Numbered from the stretch's first letter, positions 46,572-56,384 are shown. The stretch: 64,000 bases of DNA from an uncultured Gemmata sp. (GCA_937924775.1 CALDUT010000010.1:372001-436000), one strand, 5' to 3'. The notes: generated by a model from the sequence alone, not told the origin. Numbers and translations are program-made.

Positions 46572-47936
46572 TCAGTAACGGGTTTCTAAACCCACCACTA
46601 AGCCTTGGACCCAAAAGTCGGAACGCTGAAATAACCGGGCCGGACGATCGCCGCCGAAAACCGGAGCTGTCCCGCTCACCAAAGGTAGTTGGAGCGGGTG
46701 GAGTGTGCGGTCGATCTGATCGCCGGGGCGAACCGCATCGCTGAGGTAGATGAAATTGTAGCCCACATACACACGACCGGCAGTTCCCCATCGAAAACCG
46801 AACTTCACACTGCCCTCTGGCAGCACTGCAAAGACGCCCCGGAGTTCGCGGCCGAAGTTCGAGGGTTGCACCAACAGGCCACTTCCCCCATAAGTTTGCA
46901 GTGCCGCCCCACCAGGAGTGGGCAGCATCAGATGCGTCATGCCTTCCGTTTTCACTACCTGATAGTTCTGACCAAAAGCCACTTTGGCAACCACTTCGCA
47001 AAAAACCAATCCGCCGCGCAGATCCGCACTCAAACCAATCTGCCCACCGTGAAATCGGTTGTGGGCATCGAATTGATCCGCGGTTTCGGTAATCCCCCCT
47101 AAGCCGGTATAACGATGTTGTATCTGCTCGATCCGCAGCCCTTCGTTGACCATGAAATAGCGATAGCCCAGGAGGGTATTCAACTTCAGACCCGGCCGAT
47201 CCCAAAGATTGGCCACGGTGTTCACTTCCCAACCTTGGACACGAACACTGGTAGAAAGCCCTAGGGTTGCGAAGAGTGAGCCGGTTTGGCCAAGGGTCAG
47301 TAAATCGCTGGCCCCGGTGGTGGCGTCGGTGTAGTTCAACCCGAAGAAGGCAACCCCATTCCCCCCCCAGTTACTGACGGTTTGATTGAAGCTGCGAGTG
47401 CCCAGAAAAAAATAAGCCACTTCCAAACCGAAAGTTTGGTCCGCGTTCAGTGGGGTGCCAAGCAGAAACCGGCCCCCAGCATTGGGTTGAGAATCTATCG
47501 CCCGTCCACCCGCGAGCAATTGCAGATTGTTGCCAGCCCATGGTGGTGACGAACCTCCACGTCGCCCGAGGACCAACGGGGGAATCGGCGGTCGCGCCGG
47601 CCACCAATAAAGCAATTCCAGTGAGTGCCAATGGGGTCTGAGTGACCCGCAGGCCGGAGGCGGTTCGACCGTCAGTTCCCAAACGATGTCTTGACTTCGG
47701 ACCGGGACCGGGGATTCCGCAATCGCGAGAGGTTCAGGCCCAGTCGGCTGAAGTGGCTGCGACACCGGAATGCCACCGGGCAACTCTCGCGGCATCGCGT
47801 CATCGGCGGCAGGGGGTTGTTCAGCAGGCTCGTCGGACGGCGGTAGCGCGATCGGCACCGGTGCTGGAGTCACCGGTTGGGCCATCGCTGGGATGGTCGC
47901 GATGAACGCAAGGCTCACCGCCCATGCGCAGCGCAT
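46572..47936 (-). CDS. BBP7-family outer membrane beta-barrel protein
   Basis: 454 residues. A signal peptide (to about residue 20, ending AMAQ) and a Pro-rich linker precede beta-strand-rich repeats with alternating aromatic/small residues (NTVANLWDRPGLKLNTLLGYRYF, FGQNYQVV) and a C-terminal strand ending VVGLETRY, whose last residue is aromatic as in outer-membrane barrels. BBP7 is a planctomycete family described in Rhodopirellula. Start 47936 has GGAG upstream; the ORF to 47987 is unlikely. Function unknown, possibly a porin. Confidence 0.88.
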   Translation of the reverse strand: MRCAWAVSLAFIATIPAMAQPVTPAPVPIALPPSDEPAEQPPAADDAMPRELPGGIPVSQPLQPTGPEPLAIAESPVPVRSQDIVWELTVEPPPACGSLRPHWHSLELLYWWPARPPIPPLVLGRRGGSSPPWAGNNLQLLAGGRAIDSQPNAGGRFLLGTPLNADQTFGLEVAYFFLGTRSFNQTVSNWGGNGVAFFGLNYTDATTGASDLLTLGQTGSLFATLGLSTSVRVQGWEVNTVANLWDRPGLKLNTLLGYRYFMVNEGLRIEQIQHRYTGLGGITETADQFDAHNRFHGGQIGLSADLRGGLVFCEVVAKVAFGQNYQVVKTEGMTHLMLPTPGGAALQTYGGSGLLVQPSNFGRELRGVFAVLPEGSVKFGFRWGTAGRVYVGYNFIYLSDAVRPGDQIDRTLHPLQLPLVSGTAPVFGGDRPARLFQRSDFWVQGLVVGLETRY

Positions 47937-48261
47937 AGCTCCTCTCCTCTCCCCCTCGATCCTCACCACGGATGCCGCATATGCCACGGTTCACTGCCAA
48001 TGTCCAGAGCGATTCCGATGAGAATCACCGTGTTATTAGGGGGGCTGCGTCGCCATTTCCGGCCAATGGCGTGGACGGCTTTCCCCATTTGGTCAATCGC
48101 GGCCAGTTGTGCGGTTCCTAGGGTTTTTCGCCTCGCTAACATATCGGTTGAACAGTAAATTCAGCGAATCCTGTCGGTTGGTGAGGGGTTGTTACCGATA
48201 CGAACTCTAGAACTGCTATTGGCACCGGGCGATCAATACCGCAGGTGAAGCGAGTGACACC
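47937..48261. other. 325-base divergent intergenic region
   Basis: Between the BBP7 gene and the ATP-grasp gene. No supported gene; the region likely holds both promoters. A plus-strand frame at 48018 with a plausible start has no Shine-Dalgarno and was not called. Confidence 0.5.
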
Positions 48262-49329
48262 ATGAGGCCGCTAGCGCTGTTGTTGCTGTACAACGAACCG
48301 GTATTGCCGATCGACCATCCCAACGCCAACTCGGAATACGACATTTTGGAAACGGCCGACGACGCCTATCAGGTTTTGCGGGAAGCGGGGTTTGCTGTTC
48401 AAAAATTGGGCATTCATTACGATCCGCAACCCTTGCTCGACGTCATCCGGCAGCAAAAGCCGGATGTCGTTTTCAATCTCTTTGAGGGTCTAGCCACACA
48501 AACTGGGACTGAAGTGGGTGCCGCCGCGCTGTTGGAATGGCTCAACATTCCGTTCACGGGTTGCCCATCGGCCTGTTTAACGTTGGGTCGCGACAAAGTG
48601 CGCACCAAATATTTGTTGGCGGCTGCTGGTATTCCCACACCAGACTATATGGTGATCGATGCGTTACCGGTTCCCTCGTGGAACGGCGGCTGGCCAGCCA
48701 TTGTCAAGCCGGTGTTTCAAGATGCTAGCGTCGGCATCGATCAAGAAAGTGTGGTCACGTCCCAGAAACAATTAGTGGAGCGAGTGGCCTATGTGTTAGA
48801 ACGCTATGGTCCCCCGGTTTTGGTGGAGCAATTCATTTTTGGCCGGGAATTCCATGTCAATATCATCGAAGAAAGGACTTCTGCCAACCGGCGCACGCTC
48901 CGTGTTCTGCCGGTGACCGAAGTCGCGTTTTCGGATGACGACAAAACACTTTGGCCCGTCTATACCTTCAAGGCCAAATGGCAAGAACACAGCGAGGAAT
49001 TCGCGAAGGCAGAGATTCGCACCGCCATCACCTTACCGCCCGAGTTGCAATCCGAATTAGAGCCGATTGCCCACAAAGCCTACCACACTCTGCAATGCCG
49101 CGATTATGCCCGGCTCGACGTCAGATTAGATGCCCACGGGCAATTCTATGTTTTGGAGGTCAATCCAAACCCCTACCTCAACAGCATCACATTGGTGGAC
49201 GGCTTGAAAGCGATCGGGCGATCCTACGAGTGGTGGGTGGTGGAAATGGCCCTGGCCGCTTTGGATCGCGGCGGTATCCACGTCCCCGACGGTGTGCTTC
49301 GCATTCCTCCCCCCGTGGCTCGAGTTTGA
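48262..49329 (+). CDS. ATP-grasp ligase (D-Ala-D-Ala ligase-like fold)
   Basis: 355 residues. An N-terminal Rossmann-like domain (VFNLFEGLATQTGTE, reminiscent of Ddl's VFN-x-xHG) and an ATP-grasp core with WPAIVKPVFQDASVGI, VLVEQFIFGREF and the metal-binding VLEVNPNPYLN. It aligns overall to D-alanine-D-alanine ligase, but the conserved Ddl HGxxGEDG stretch is replaced by EGLATQTGTE, so the amino-acid substrate is uncertain. Single gene with no murein gene next to it. Confidence 0.85.
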   Translation: MRPLALLLLYNEPVLPIDHPNANSEYDILETADDAYQVLREAGFAVQKLGIHYDPQPLLDVIRQQKPDVVFNLFEGLATQTGTEVGAAALLEWLNIPFTGCPSACLTLGRDKVRTKYLLAAAGIPTPDYMVIDALPVPSWNGGWPAIVKPVFQDASVGIDQESVVTSQKQLVERVAYVLERYGPPVLVEQFIFGREFHVNIIEERTSANRRTLRVLPVTEVAFSDDDKTLWPVYTFKAKWQEHSEEFAKAEIRTAITLPPELQSELEPIAHKAYHTLQCRDYARLDVRLDAHGQFYVLEVNPNPYLNSITLVDGLKAIGRSYEWWVVEMALAALDRGGIHVPDGVLRIPPPVARV

Positions 49330-49415
49330 GGAAAACCGCGGACCACACCGTTGCATTGGGGCCAGCTCCGCGGAAGATAATCGGGAATCCGACTTGCGTG
49401 AGGAGGTTCCCTGCT

Positions 49416-50387
49416 ATGTCCGGTCCCTATCCTGATCGCCGAGAACTTTTGGCCGCTACGGCGGCGGCCGGAGCCGTTTGGGGTTCCGCTTGGGCCCGCC
49501 AACCGGTGGTTGCCCGGAAGAAGTATCCGTTTCGCAAATCGATCAATCTGTGGGCCTTCCCCTACCCCGAAAAGATGAACCTCGAGGAGTGCTTGAAACT
49601 CGCGAAAAACGCGGGTTTCGATGGGATTGAACTCAACTACGATCTGGAGAACGATCTTTCTCCCAAAAACGGACCCCAAGAATTTGCCGCCATTCGCCGC
49701 ATGGCCGAGAAGATCGGAATTGCCATCAGCGGGGTTTGCTCATTTCTCTTCTGGCCCTACCCCTTGACCAGTAACGACCCGGCCAAGCGGAGCCGCGGCT
49801 TGGAATTGGCCGAGAAGATCGCCGCCTGCGCTGCGGATTTAGGCACGGACAACGTCCTAGTCGTACCTGGAGCCGTTCACATCCCATGGCGGAACGACCA
49901 CGAGCCGGTGCCCAACGACGTTTGCGATCAACGCGCCAAAGAGGCCGTTCGCAAACTCATTCCGTTGGCCGAAAAGCTCAAAGTCTACCTCAACATCGAG
50001 AACATCTTCTTCAACGGCTACCTCATGACGCCCTTTGAGATGATCGATTTTGTCGATTCTTTCAAAAGTGACCGGGTCCGTGTTCACTTCGATACCGGGA
50101 ACATCATGCAGTATCAATTCCCGGAACATTGGATTGCGATGTTAGGCGGTAGGATCAAAAATGTTCATCTCAAAGAATTCTCCAAAAAAGGCACCGATGT
50201 TTCTCTCGAAGCCTTCCGCCCCTTGCTTGACGGCACCACGAATTGGCCGGCCGTCATGGACGCCCTCGACCGCACCGGCTACCGAGGTTACCTTACCTTT
50301 GAATACTTCCATCCTTACCAACACTACCCCGAGGCTTTGATTTACCAAACTGCTGACTCCCTCGACCGCATGTTGGGAATCAAATAG
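49416..50387 (+). CDS. sugar phosphate isomerase/epimerase (TIM barrel, exported)
   Basis: 323 residues. An N-terminal Tat-like leader (PDRRELLAATAAAGAVWGSAWA) precedes an AP-endonuclease-2-type TIM barrel with metal ligands in GIELNYDLE, NIENIF, HFDTGN, KNVHLKEF and YLTFEYFHP. Many planctomycete homologs are Tat-exported. AGGAGG seven bases upstream fixes the start; the longer frame from 48951 lies inside the previous gene. The preceding ATP-grasp gene ends 86 bases upstream. The actual sugar is unknown. Confidence 0.9.
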   Translation: MSGPYPDRRELLAATAAAGAVWGSAWARQPVVARKKYPFRKSINLWAFPYPEKMNLEECLKLAKNAGFDGIELNYDLENDLSPKNGPQEFAAIRRMAEKIGIAISGVCSFLFWPYPLTSNDPAKRSRGLELAEKIAACAADLGTDNVLVVPGAVHIPWRNDHEPVPNDVCDQRAKEAVRKLIPLAEKLKVYLNIENIFFNGYLMTPFEMIDFVDSFKSDRVRVHFDTGNIMQYQFPEHWIAMLGGRIKNVHLKEFSKKGTDVSLEAFRPLLDGTTNWPAVMDALDRTGYRGYLTFEYFHPYQHYPEALIYQTADSLDRMLGIK

Positions 50388-50404
50388 CCTCAGCCAAGCA
50401 ATCA

Positions 50405-50432
50405 GGGCCAAGATGCGTCCACATCTTGGCCC
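50405..50432. terminator. hairpin terminator between convergent genes
   Basis: GGGCCAAGATG (50405-50415) / CATCTTGGCCC (50422-50432), 11-bp stem with a 6-base loop, then CGGCCTTTCG. Between the epimerase stop and the 3' end of the minus-strand gene at 50463. Confidence 0.7.
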
Positions 50433-50462
50433 CGGCCTTTCGTCGATCGAGTCGAGTATGAC

Positions 50463-51356
50463 TCAAGCGGTGGTCACGGTGGCTTTCTCGCGGAGCAGGT
50501 TTTGCACTTCCTCCAAACGCCAACCGATCCACAGTACGTTGGGCAAGCGGATGGTTTCCCGCTCGGCCCCCGCGGTCCGGACAATCAAATCGCCCGAGAA
50601 GAAGCCCAAAAGCCAGTGCCGGAAAAGATCGTCCCGTTGCTTCTCGAAGGTCATGCCCATGGTGTCGAAGGTGCGGATCGACGCTCCCACATGCTCGCAA
50701 ACGCGAATCTGCCCCGGCGTGACGACCAGGTACGTTCGCTGATCGAAAATGAAGACCGAGACTGACCACAAAATGAACACGACCGTTGCGATAAACAGGT
50801 AACCGGCCATGTTGATGTAAATGTGCAAGTGGCCAATCGCGGTGAGAAGCTGATCCCAGCCATTGGGAATGAGCGAAATAATCAATGCAATCACTACCAT
50901 CATCAACAGCACCAAAAACGACCATAATCCCCGCAACGGGACGTTGGTAATCACCACCGTCAGCAACAAGACGACACAGAATACCGGGCCCATCCACGCT
51001 TTTTGCGATACCCGGGTGGGGAAAGTGGCTCGGGCCGAGCCGGGGGTTTTCGTTGCTTCCACCGCATCGAGCAAGGATTTGGTTTCCGAACCTTTGCGAA
51101 TCCCCAACTCGTAGAACGTGCTTTTTTCGTCTTCACGCAGTTTGGAAACCGTTGTCCCACTGGGAAGATGAGCCAACCGGTGATCCTCGAAATACGTTAT
51201 CACCGCCAAAATGAAGCCAATGACCCAGATCGGCCACCAATAGAATAACATCGAGTGGCTGATGAGAGTGATTTCGCGTTTCGGGGGAGTCGTGGTTGGG
51301 GATGCGATCCCCGAGGTACTAGCGGATGGCGAAGTGGACATCGTTACTACGCTCAT
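50463..51356 (-). CDS. membrane protein with a PH-like domain
   Basis: 297 residues. A Ser/Thr-rich N-terminus, then a first transmembrane helix at about 37-52, a soluble loop (FEDHRLAHLPSGTTVSKLRED), two or three helices at about 120-205, and a C-terminal region (RTYLVVTPGQIRVCEHVGAS, GDLIVRTAGAERETIRLPNV) that resembles bacterial PH domains used in lipid or protein binding. I infer the PH-like fold from the strand pattern only. Convergent with the epimerase. Start could also be 51341 (second Met). Confidence 0.7.
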   Translation of the reverse strand: MSVVTMSTSPSASTSGIASPTTTPPKREITLISHSMLFYWWPIWVIGFILAVITYFEDHRLAHLPSGTTVSKLREDEKSTFYELGIRKGSETKSLLDAVEATKTPGSARATFPTRVSQKAWMGPVFCVVLLLTVVITNVPLRGLWSFLVLLMMVVIALIISLIPNGWDQLLTAIGHLHIYINMAGYLFIATVVFILWSVSVFIFDQRTYLVVTPGQIRVCEHVGASIRTFDTMGMTFEKQRDDLFRHWLLGFFSGDLIVRTAGAERETIRLPNVLWIGWRLEEVQNLLREKATVTTA

Positions 51357-51532
51357 TTTAGGTTAGATGCGAATACACCGGCCTACGCGAGCCGCTCGCT
51401 GTGGGGTGATTCGACGGAACAACGCCAGCATTTCACACGAATCGCGATCAAGCTAAACACACCGCGAAACACTTTCAAGTTCCAATTTGAGACCGCGGTC
51501 ACTTCAGGAGAAAAACAAAAAGCTCTCGGTTC

Positions 51533-51561
51533 TTGCACGCACGCCAACCGATGTTTACATT
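51533..51561 (+). promoter_or_regulatory. sigma70-type promoter before the small Cys-rich secreted protein
   Basis: TTGCAC (51533-51538), a 17-base spacer, then TACATT (51556-51561), 75 bases before the start codon at 51636. Inferred from consensus and spacing only. Confidence 0.5.
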
Positions 51562-51635
51562 AGTAGAGGCGGCTAGGGGGAGTTAGCGGAGGCTGGCATT
51601 CCCCACATTTCCATCCTTAGATGAGGGTGATAGTT

Positions 51636-51977
51636 ATGATACGCTTCGCACTGTTGGTTGCTTTCGGCTTCGCCGTCATCGGCCTGAGCCAAAATACGAT
51701 GGTCACTGCCCAAGAAAAAAAAGACGTAGCCAAGAAGTTTGAAGGCACGCTCACCTGCACCAAATGCGCTTTGGGTGAAACCAAGGCTTGTGGCCACGCC
51801 CTGATCGTCAAAGAGGGTGACAAGGAAATCAAATACTACCTGCAAGACAAAGGCGGGAAGGAACCCTACCACAAAGAGTGCTGCACCGCTGATGTCAAGG
51901 CTGTGGTCACCGGCAAACCGGGTGAAAAAGACGGTAAGAAGATCATCTCGGAACCCAAGGTGGAAGTGAAGAAGTAA
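51636..51977 (+). CDS. small secreted Cys-rich protein (DUF6370-like)
   Basis: 113 residues from the ATG at 51636, with GAGGGTGA five bases upstream; an earlier ATG at 51621 would lie within that Shine-Dalgarno. Signal peptide of about 22 residues ending MVTAQ. The mature part starts FEGTLTCTKCALGETKACGH and contains a second cysteine cluster YHKECCTAD, then Lys/Gly-rich strands. The spacing (CxxC...C, then CC) looks like a metal or haem-poor redox fold; DUF6370 is my recollection, not proven here. Between its own promoter and terminator. Confidence 0.75.
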   Translation: MIRFALLVAFGFAVIGLSQNTMVTAQEKKDVAKKFEGTLTCTKCALGETKACGHALIVKEGDKEIKYYLQDKGGKEPYHKECCTADVKAVVTGKPGEKDGKKIISEPKVEVKK

Positions 51978-52002
51978 CCTTCGGACCTCTGGCTTCTTTC
52001 CG

Positions 52003-52039
52003 GGAACGCCACCCCTTTCGAGGTGGCGTTCCTGTTTTC
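52003..52039 (+). terminator. intrinsic terminator
   Basis: GGAACGCCACC (52003-52013) / GGTGGCGTTCC (52022-52032), 11-bp stem with 8-base loop and a T-rich run (TGTTTTCTT), 26 bases after the stop codon. Confidence 0.9.
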
Positions 52040-52126
52040 TTGTCTGGTGAGTGACCCGTCAGCAGGTATCTGCGGTTGGCGAAATACCGACTCGGGCAGT
52101 ATCCTATCCCCGGCAGGAGGAGACGC

Positions 52127-53056
52127 ATGAAGATCATTCTCGCCAACCCCCGTGGTTTCTGCGCTGGGGTCAATATGGCTATTGAAGCTTTGGAAACGGC
52201 CCTGCGGTATTATGGCAGCCCGTTGTACGTCTATCACGAGATTGTTCACAACCGCCCGATTGTCGAACGGTTTGAGAAACGCGGGGTTGTGTTTGTCAAC
52301 GACATTTCCGAGGTTCCGCCGGGGCAAACTGTGCTGTATAGTGCGCATGGTGTTTCTCCGCTTGTTCGCGAGCAATCGCGCGCCCGCCATCTCAACGCGA
52401 TCGACGCCACCTGCCCACTGGTCACCAAAGTTCACAAAGAAGCCATCAAATTCGCAAGCGAAGGTTACACTATCATCCTCATTGGCCATGAGGGGCACGA
52501 TGAGGTGATTGGCACCATGGGAGAAGCCCCGAACAACATCATCCTTGTCGAAGATGTGGATGACGTTGAAGCACTGACGTTCCCACCCGACACGAAACTG
52601 GCATTCTTGACGCAAACCACTCTCAGTGTCGATGAGGCCAAAACCGTCATCGACGCTTTGAAACGCAAATTCCCGCACATCGTCGGTCCCAATAAAGACG
52701 ATATTTGCTACGCGACCCAGAACCGCCAAGACGCGGTGAAGAAGCTCGTGGTCGAAGCCAATGTGGTTCTCGTTTTGGGTAGCCAAAATAGCTCGAACAG
52801 CCAACGGCTCGCCGAAATCGCTCGCAGTAGTGGCCGCCCTGCGTATCTGATCGATCGCGTCAGCGAGCTGAAGGACGACTGGTTCCAGCCCACCGACACG
52901 GTCTTAGTCACCGCGGGGGCCAGCGCGCCAGAAGAGAACGTGCAGGATTGCATCGCGTATCTCCAAGAGCGTTTCGGGGCTACGGTTGAAACCCGCACTG
53001 TCCGCGAGGAGGATGTCAGCTTCCCCCTGCCCCGAGAATTACGGGTGTTGAGCTAA
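52127..53056 (+). CDS. ispH: 4-hydroxy-3-methylbut-2-enyl diphosphate reductase
   Basis: Last step of the MEP isoprenoid pathway, making IPP and DMAPP with a [4Fe-4S] cluster. 309 residues. Cluster Cys are Cys12 (RGFCAGV), Cys96 (ATCPLV) and Cys194 ([11 protein letters not shown]); active-site His41, His74, His124 and Glu126 ([10 protein letters not shown]) are in place. AGGAGG lies six bases before the ATG at 52127, ruling out 52076. Cytoplasmic. The Gfo/Idh/MocA gene begins 44 bases later on the same strand. Confidence 0.97.
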   Translation: MKIILANPRGFCAGVNMAIEALETALRYYGSPLYVYHEIVHNRPIVERFEKRGVVFVNDISEVPPGQTVLYSAHGVSPLVREQSRARHLNAIDATCPLVTKVHKEAIKFASEGYTIILIGHEGHDEVIGTMGEAPNNIILVEDVDDVEALTFPPDTKLAFLTQTTLSVDEAKTVIDALKRKFPHIVGPNKDDICYATQNRQDAVKKLVVEANVVLVLGSQNSSNSQRLAEIARSSGRPAYLIDRVSELKDDWFQPTDTVLVTAGASAPEENVQDCIAYLQERFGATVETRTVREEDVSFPLPRELRVLS

Positions 53057-53100
53057 CTATTTGCATTGCAAGTCCTTTCCTTGACGCAGAGGTGTTGGCG

Positions 53101-54207
53101 ATGCTTCCCCAAACGCTCAACATCCATCCGACTTTGCCCCGCCGCCGCGATTGGCGCATTGGCTGTGTGGGTGCAGGTTTTATCATGCGGGATTGCCACC
53201 TCGTGGCCTACCGCGCCGCCGGTTTCAACCCGGTGGCCATCGCTTCGCGGAACCCTCTGACCGCTCGCGACGTTGCGTTACGGCATAACATTCCTACCAC
53301 TTACGACACCATCACCGCGTTACTTGCGGATCCGGCAATTGAAGTTCTCGACATCGCCGTGCCGCCGACCGCGCAACCTGAGATTATCCGTCGCGCTGTC
53401 GAGCTGGGTCAAGGTCGCCTCCGCGGCATTCTTGCCCAAAAGCCACTGGCACTCTCCCTCAACGAGGCCCGAAGTTTGGTGAAGCTTTGTAGTGATGCAG
53501 GAATCACACTGGCCGTGAACCAGAACATGCGCTTCGATCAATCTGTGCGTGCGGCCAAAGACCTTTTGACACGCGGGTGGATCGGAGAGCCGGTTCTCGC
53601 CACCATCGACATGCGCGCTGTTCCCCATTGGATGCCATGGGCCCAAGAACTGCCGTCGCTAACAACTTTTGTGATGTCCATTCATCACCTCGATTGCTTC
53701 CGGTATTGGTTGGGTAATCCGGAGCGCGTTTTGGCCTCCACCCGGCCCGATCCTCGCACCAAGTTTCCTCACCGCGACGGGATCAATCTCTACATCCTCG
53801 AATACGCCAGCGGAGCACGTGCAGCCGCCTGGGACGATGTTTGGACCGGCCCCTGCAAAGAAGGTGTGGCCGGAGACATCGCTATTCGCTGGCGCATCGA
53901 AGGCACTGATGGCCTCATGCAAGGCACCATCGGTTGGCCGAAATATCCCGCCCGCGAACCGAGTACGTTGGAATTCAGCACGCGGCAACAACCCAATTGC
54001 TGGATTCGCCCCCGTTGGGACGAAGTCTGGTTCCCGGATGCTTTTATTGGCACGATGGCCCAGTTGTTGGTGGCGATCGAAAATGATCGCGAGCCGGAAA
54101 CCAGCGGTCGCGATAATTTGGCCACAATCGCTTTGTGCGAAGCCGTTTTCACGGCAGCGACGGAACACCGCGTCGTGGCTATGGCTGACGTCATGAGTGC
54201 CGTATGA
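53101..54207 (+). CDS. Gfo/Idh/MocA-family NAD(P)-dependent oxidoreductase
   Basis: 368 residues from the ATG at 53101, GAGGTG six bases upstream. The N-terminal Rossmann domain has [14 protein letters not shown]; the family EKP motif is AQKPLALS here (Gln in place of Glu). The C-terminal alpha/beta domain contains [18 protein letters not shown]. Acts on a sugar or inositol; substrate unknown. Its stop overlaps the next start by four bases (ATGA), showing translational coupling. Head of an apparent three-gene unit with 54204 and 55052. Confidence 0.9.
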   Translation: MLPQTLNIHPTLPRRRDWRIGCVGAGFIMRDCHLVAYRAAGFNPVAIASRNPLTARDVALRHNIPTTYDTITALLADPAIEVLDIAVPPTAQPEIIRRAVELGQGRLRGILAQKPLALSLNEARSLVKLCSDAGITLAVNQNMRFDQSVRAAKDLLTRGWIGEPVLATIDMRAVPHWMPWAQELPSLTTFVMSIHHLDCFRYWLGNPERVLASTRPDPRTKFPHRDGINLYILEYASGARAAAWDDVWTGPCKEGVAGDIAIRWRIEGTDGLMQGTIGWPKYPAREPSTLEFSTRQQPNCWIRPRWDEVWFPDAFIGTMAQLLVAIENDREPETSGRDNLATIALCEAVFTAATEHRVVAMADVMSAV

Positions 54208-55031
54208 TTCCGGACCGCCGCATTCAACAAGCCATAGTTTTGGCCGATGCGCGCAGCGTGCGTGTCGTTGCCGCCAGTGAGGAATTCGATGAACCGGAAG
54301 CCGAACGAATCGCCGTTCTCTTCGGCAGCCGCCCTCTTGGTGTGGCATGCCCGTTGGCACACTTCGCTTGCCCGTTTGGCACCCACCACGTCGCGATTGT
54401 TCGCGTGGAAGATCGCCCCAACGAACTTCTCGGCTTCCGTTTTCTGATTGTGACGCGTGAACTATACGAATACTTAGGTGATCCATTTGCCATCTCCGAC
54501 CGCTACCCGGTTCTTTGGACTGCCAGCGGCCGGCTTCCTGAATTGGAATGGCCGATGGAACGTCTCCCCGAACGCACGCTCGAACAACTCGACGCAATCC
54601 TCAAGCACGGCGATGGAGCCCTGCTCCTCGGCTCAACTCAAGCCTTGGTGGATGGCAACCGCGTGTTGCTTCAACGCCATAAACCCGATGAACGGTTCTT
54701 GCGCGACTTGTGGCAACTATTACCCGATCGTACCCGTTGCAACTTGTGGCCGGCGAGTTTTGCATTTTCCGATGAACTCGGCTTTCATGCCGCAGTGGGG
54801 CCTACGTTACCCACCCGACGTTACGGCATGCAAGTGTTAGTAGAGGATGCCATTCGCGATTACCCCCAAAGTAGCTACGAACTCAATTTGCAAATCGCCA
54901 TCGAATCCGGCGATCGTGTGGCCTTGAAAAAGTTGCTAGCTCGCCGTACCGCCGACGAAACGCTTCGCCTAGGGCTTTATATGTTGGCCTTCGCGCTGGC
55001 GGTTGCCGTAGTGTCACGATGGTTGCTGTAA
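54204..55031 (+). CDS. unknown protein with C-terminal transmembrane tail, coupled to an oxidoreductase
   Basis: 275 residues. The start codon overlaps the previous stop by 4 bases (ATGA). The body reads as a soluble globular protein: [63 protein letters not shown], then an acidic helical region, closing with a hydrophobic C-terminal helix ([18 protein letters not shown]) with almost nothing after it, as in tail-anchored proteins. I recognise no family. The coupling to an oxidoreductase and to a Nudix-like gene suggests one functional unit. Confidence 0.75.
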   Translation: MIPDRRIQQAIVLADARSVRVVAASEEFDEPEAERIAVLFGSRPLGVACPLAHFACPFGTHHVAIVRVEDRPNELLGFRFLIVTRELYEYLGDPFAISDRYPVLWTASGRLPELEWPMERLPERTLEQLDAILKHGDGALLLGSTQALVDGNRVLLQRHKPDERFLRDLWQLLPDRTRCNLWPASFAFSDELGFHAAVGPTLPTRRYGMQVLVEDAIRDYPQSSYELNLQIAIESGDRVALKKLLARRTADETLRLGLYMLAFALAVAVVSRWLL

Positions 55032-55051
55032 GTGCAACACCTTGGCCGAGA

Positions 55052-55678
55052 ATGAGTGACAAGCCAATGTCAGCTGATGAATGCGTTTTGGTTATTCCCA
55101 CAAAACGGTTCCACGAGGTTGGTTATTTTTCTGGCTTCCGGCCCTTTGACGAAGCCCACGCCGCCCACCTCCTCGACCCGGCGGGCTTTGAATTTCGCCC
55201 GCGCGCCGAGGTTGAAACCGATCCCGCGTTCAAACAACTGATCCCGTATATTGTGCTTCAACATGCCCATGAACTCTTCCACTACCGCCGGGGTTCCTCT
55301 GGAACCGAGAAACGTCTGCAATCGCTCCGTTCGATTGGCCTAGGCGGCCATATCAGTGCGACTGATGCTGTCGGTGTCACCGATGCCTATCGCGCCGGAA
55401 TGCTACGCGAATTGGCAGAAGAAGTAGACATCCGCTGCGAGTATTCCGAATGCTGCCTTGGCTTCATCAACGACGACCGCACGCTGGTTGGTCGCGTGCA
55501 TTTGGGCGTGGTTCACCTGTGCCGCTTGGCCACACCGATGGTGTTTCCGCGTGAAGAGGTGATTTCTTCTGCCGGATTCGCAAGCCTGTCGTCGCTGCGG
55601 AACAGTTATTCCGAATTTGAAACCTGGTCGCAGTTTACGCTCGACTATTTGTCGGGGTCCGATTCTAGAACCTCATAG
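55052..55678 (+). CDS. Nudix-like domain protein
   Basis: 208 residues from ATG 55052; an in-frame start at 55019 would overlap the previous gene by 13 bases and 55067 is also possible. The segment GGHISATDAVGVTDAYRAGMLRELAEEVDI matches the Nudix box only in its second half (REL-AEE-V); the upstream Gly and Glu are displaced or replaced, and several residues are inserted. Surrounding strands (VLIPTKRFHEVGYF..., YIVLQHAHELFHYRR) fit a Nudix-type alpha/beta/alpha fold. Substrate unknown. Third gene of the unit starting at 53101; convergent with ftsQ. Confidence 0.75.
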   Translation: MSDKPMSADECVLVIPTKRFHEVGYFSGFRPFDEAHAAHLLDPAGFEFRPRAEVETDPAFKQLIPYIVLQHAHELFHYRRGSSGTEKRLQSLRSIGLGGHISATDAVGVTDAYRAGMLRELAEEVDIRCEYSECCLGFINDDRTLVGRVHLGVVHLCRLATPMVFPREEVISSAGFASLSSLRNSYSEFETWSQFTLDYLSGSDSRTS

Positions 55679-55718
55679 CGACAGAAAATTCTTCACCGCC
55701 GATAAGAAGTTCCTTGTC

Positions 55719-56384
55719 TCAGCCGCCTACTAAGAGCTTTTTGCCATCCCACAGTATCAATTCCCAACCTTGCGGCTTACGTTCGATCGTTTGGGGTTTG
55801 TATTCGATGGCCAGTTGCGCTGCTCGGGGCACGGTGGGGTCTGGCCAAACAGTACCCGCTGTGCCAGGAGCCGCAACGGCCGAGAGCAATTGGGGTAAAC
55901 GCTCTGGTACGGCTGCCAGCGGTAGTAAAATACCTTGACGATCCACGAGCCGCAGGCCATCGTCGGTGCTAACGGCCAGCACCGGCGTGCGAAACCGCAA
56001 GTGAACGTCCAGCTGCCGTGGCGGGTTGATAGTCACACTTTCTACACTTTCGACCCAAGGATGCGCCAAGAAGATGGTGCGAAGCCTAGCTTCCAACTCT
56101 GGATCGAGGAGCGAAACGGTCGCAGCGGTCTCGGTCAGGTAGCGAACTTCGGCAAGGAATGTTTCGCGACTCATCCCTGGCGGAGCTTCACACACAATAT
56201 CGCTGAAGGGTATGTGGTAGCGTTCCCGTTCGGCGAGTTGCAACCGAGCCTGTTGATTCAACTGGCCCACACCGTAAATGACAAGGCTAATCGCGCAGAG
56301 GGTCGTCGCGAAGGTCAACAATAATCGCCAAGGTCGCCAGCCGAAGGCCGCCGACGGTTCTGATCCGCGATTCTGTTTCACCAA
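55719..56384 (-). CDS. ftsQ: cell division protein FtsQ/DivIB-like
   Basis: 221 residues. A short cytoplasmic N-terminus, one transmembrane helix (about 19-38, LLLTFATTLCAISLVIYGVG), a POTRA-like segment (about 60-115, ending PWVESVESVTINPPRQLDV) and a beta-rich domain with VDRQGILLPL. It starts with TTG 56384 inside the end of murB, with AGGAG eight bases upstream, so the genes are translationally coupled. Planctomycetes lack FtsZ yet several keep this gene. Homology to FtsQ is from topology and the V-x-R-x-P...D-x-x-G pattern. Confidence 0.8.
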   Translation of the reverse strand: MVKQNRGSEPSAAFGWRPWRLLLTFATTLCAISLVIYGVGQLNQQARLQLAERERYHIPFSDIVCEAPPGMSRETFLAEVRYLTETAATVSLLDPELEARLRTIFLAHPWVESVESVTINPPRQLDVHLRFRTPVLAVSTDDGLRLVDRQGILLPLAAVPERLPQLLSAVAAPGTAGTVWPDPTVPRAAQLAIEYKPQTIERKPQGWELILWDGKKLLVGG

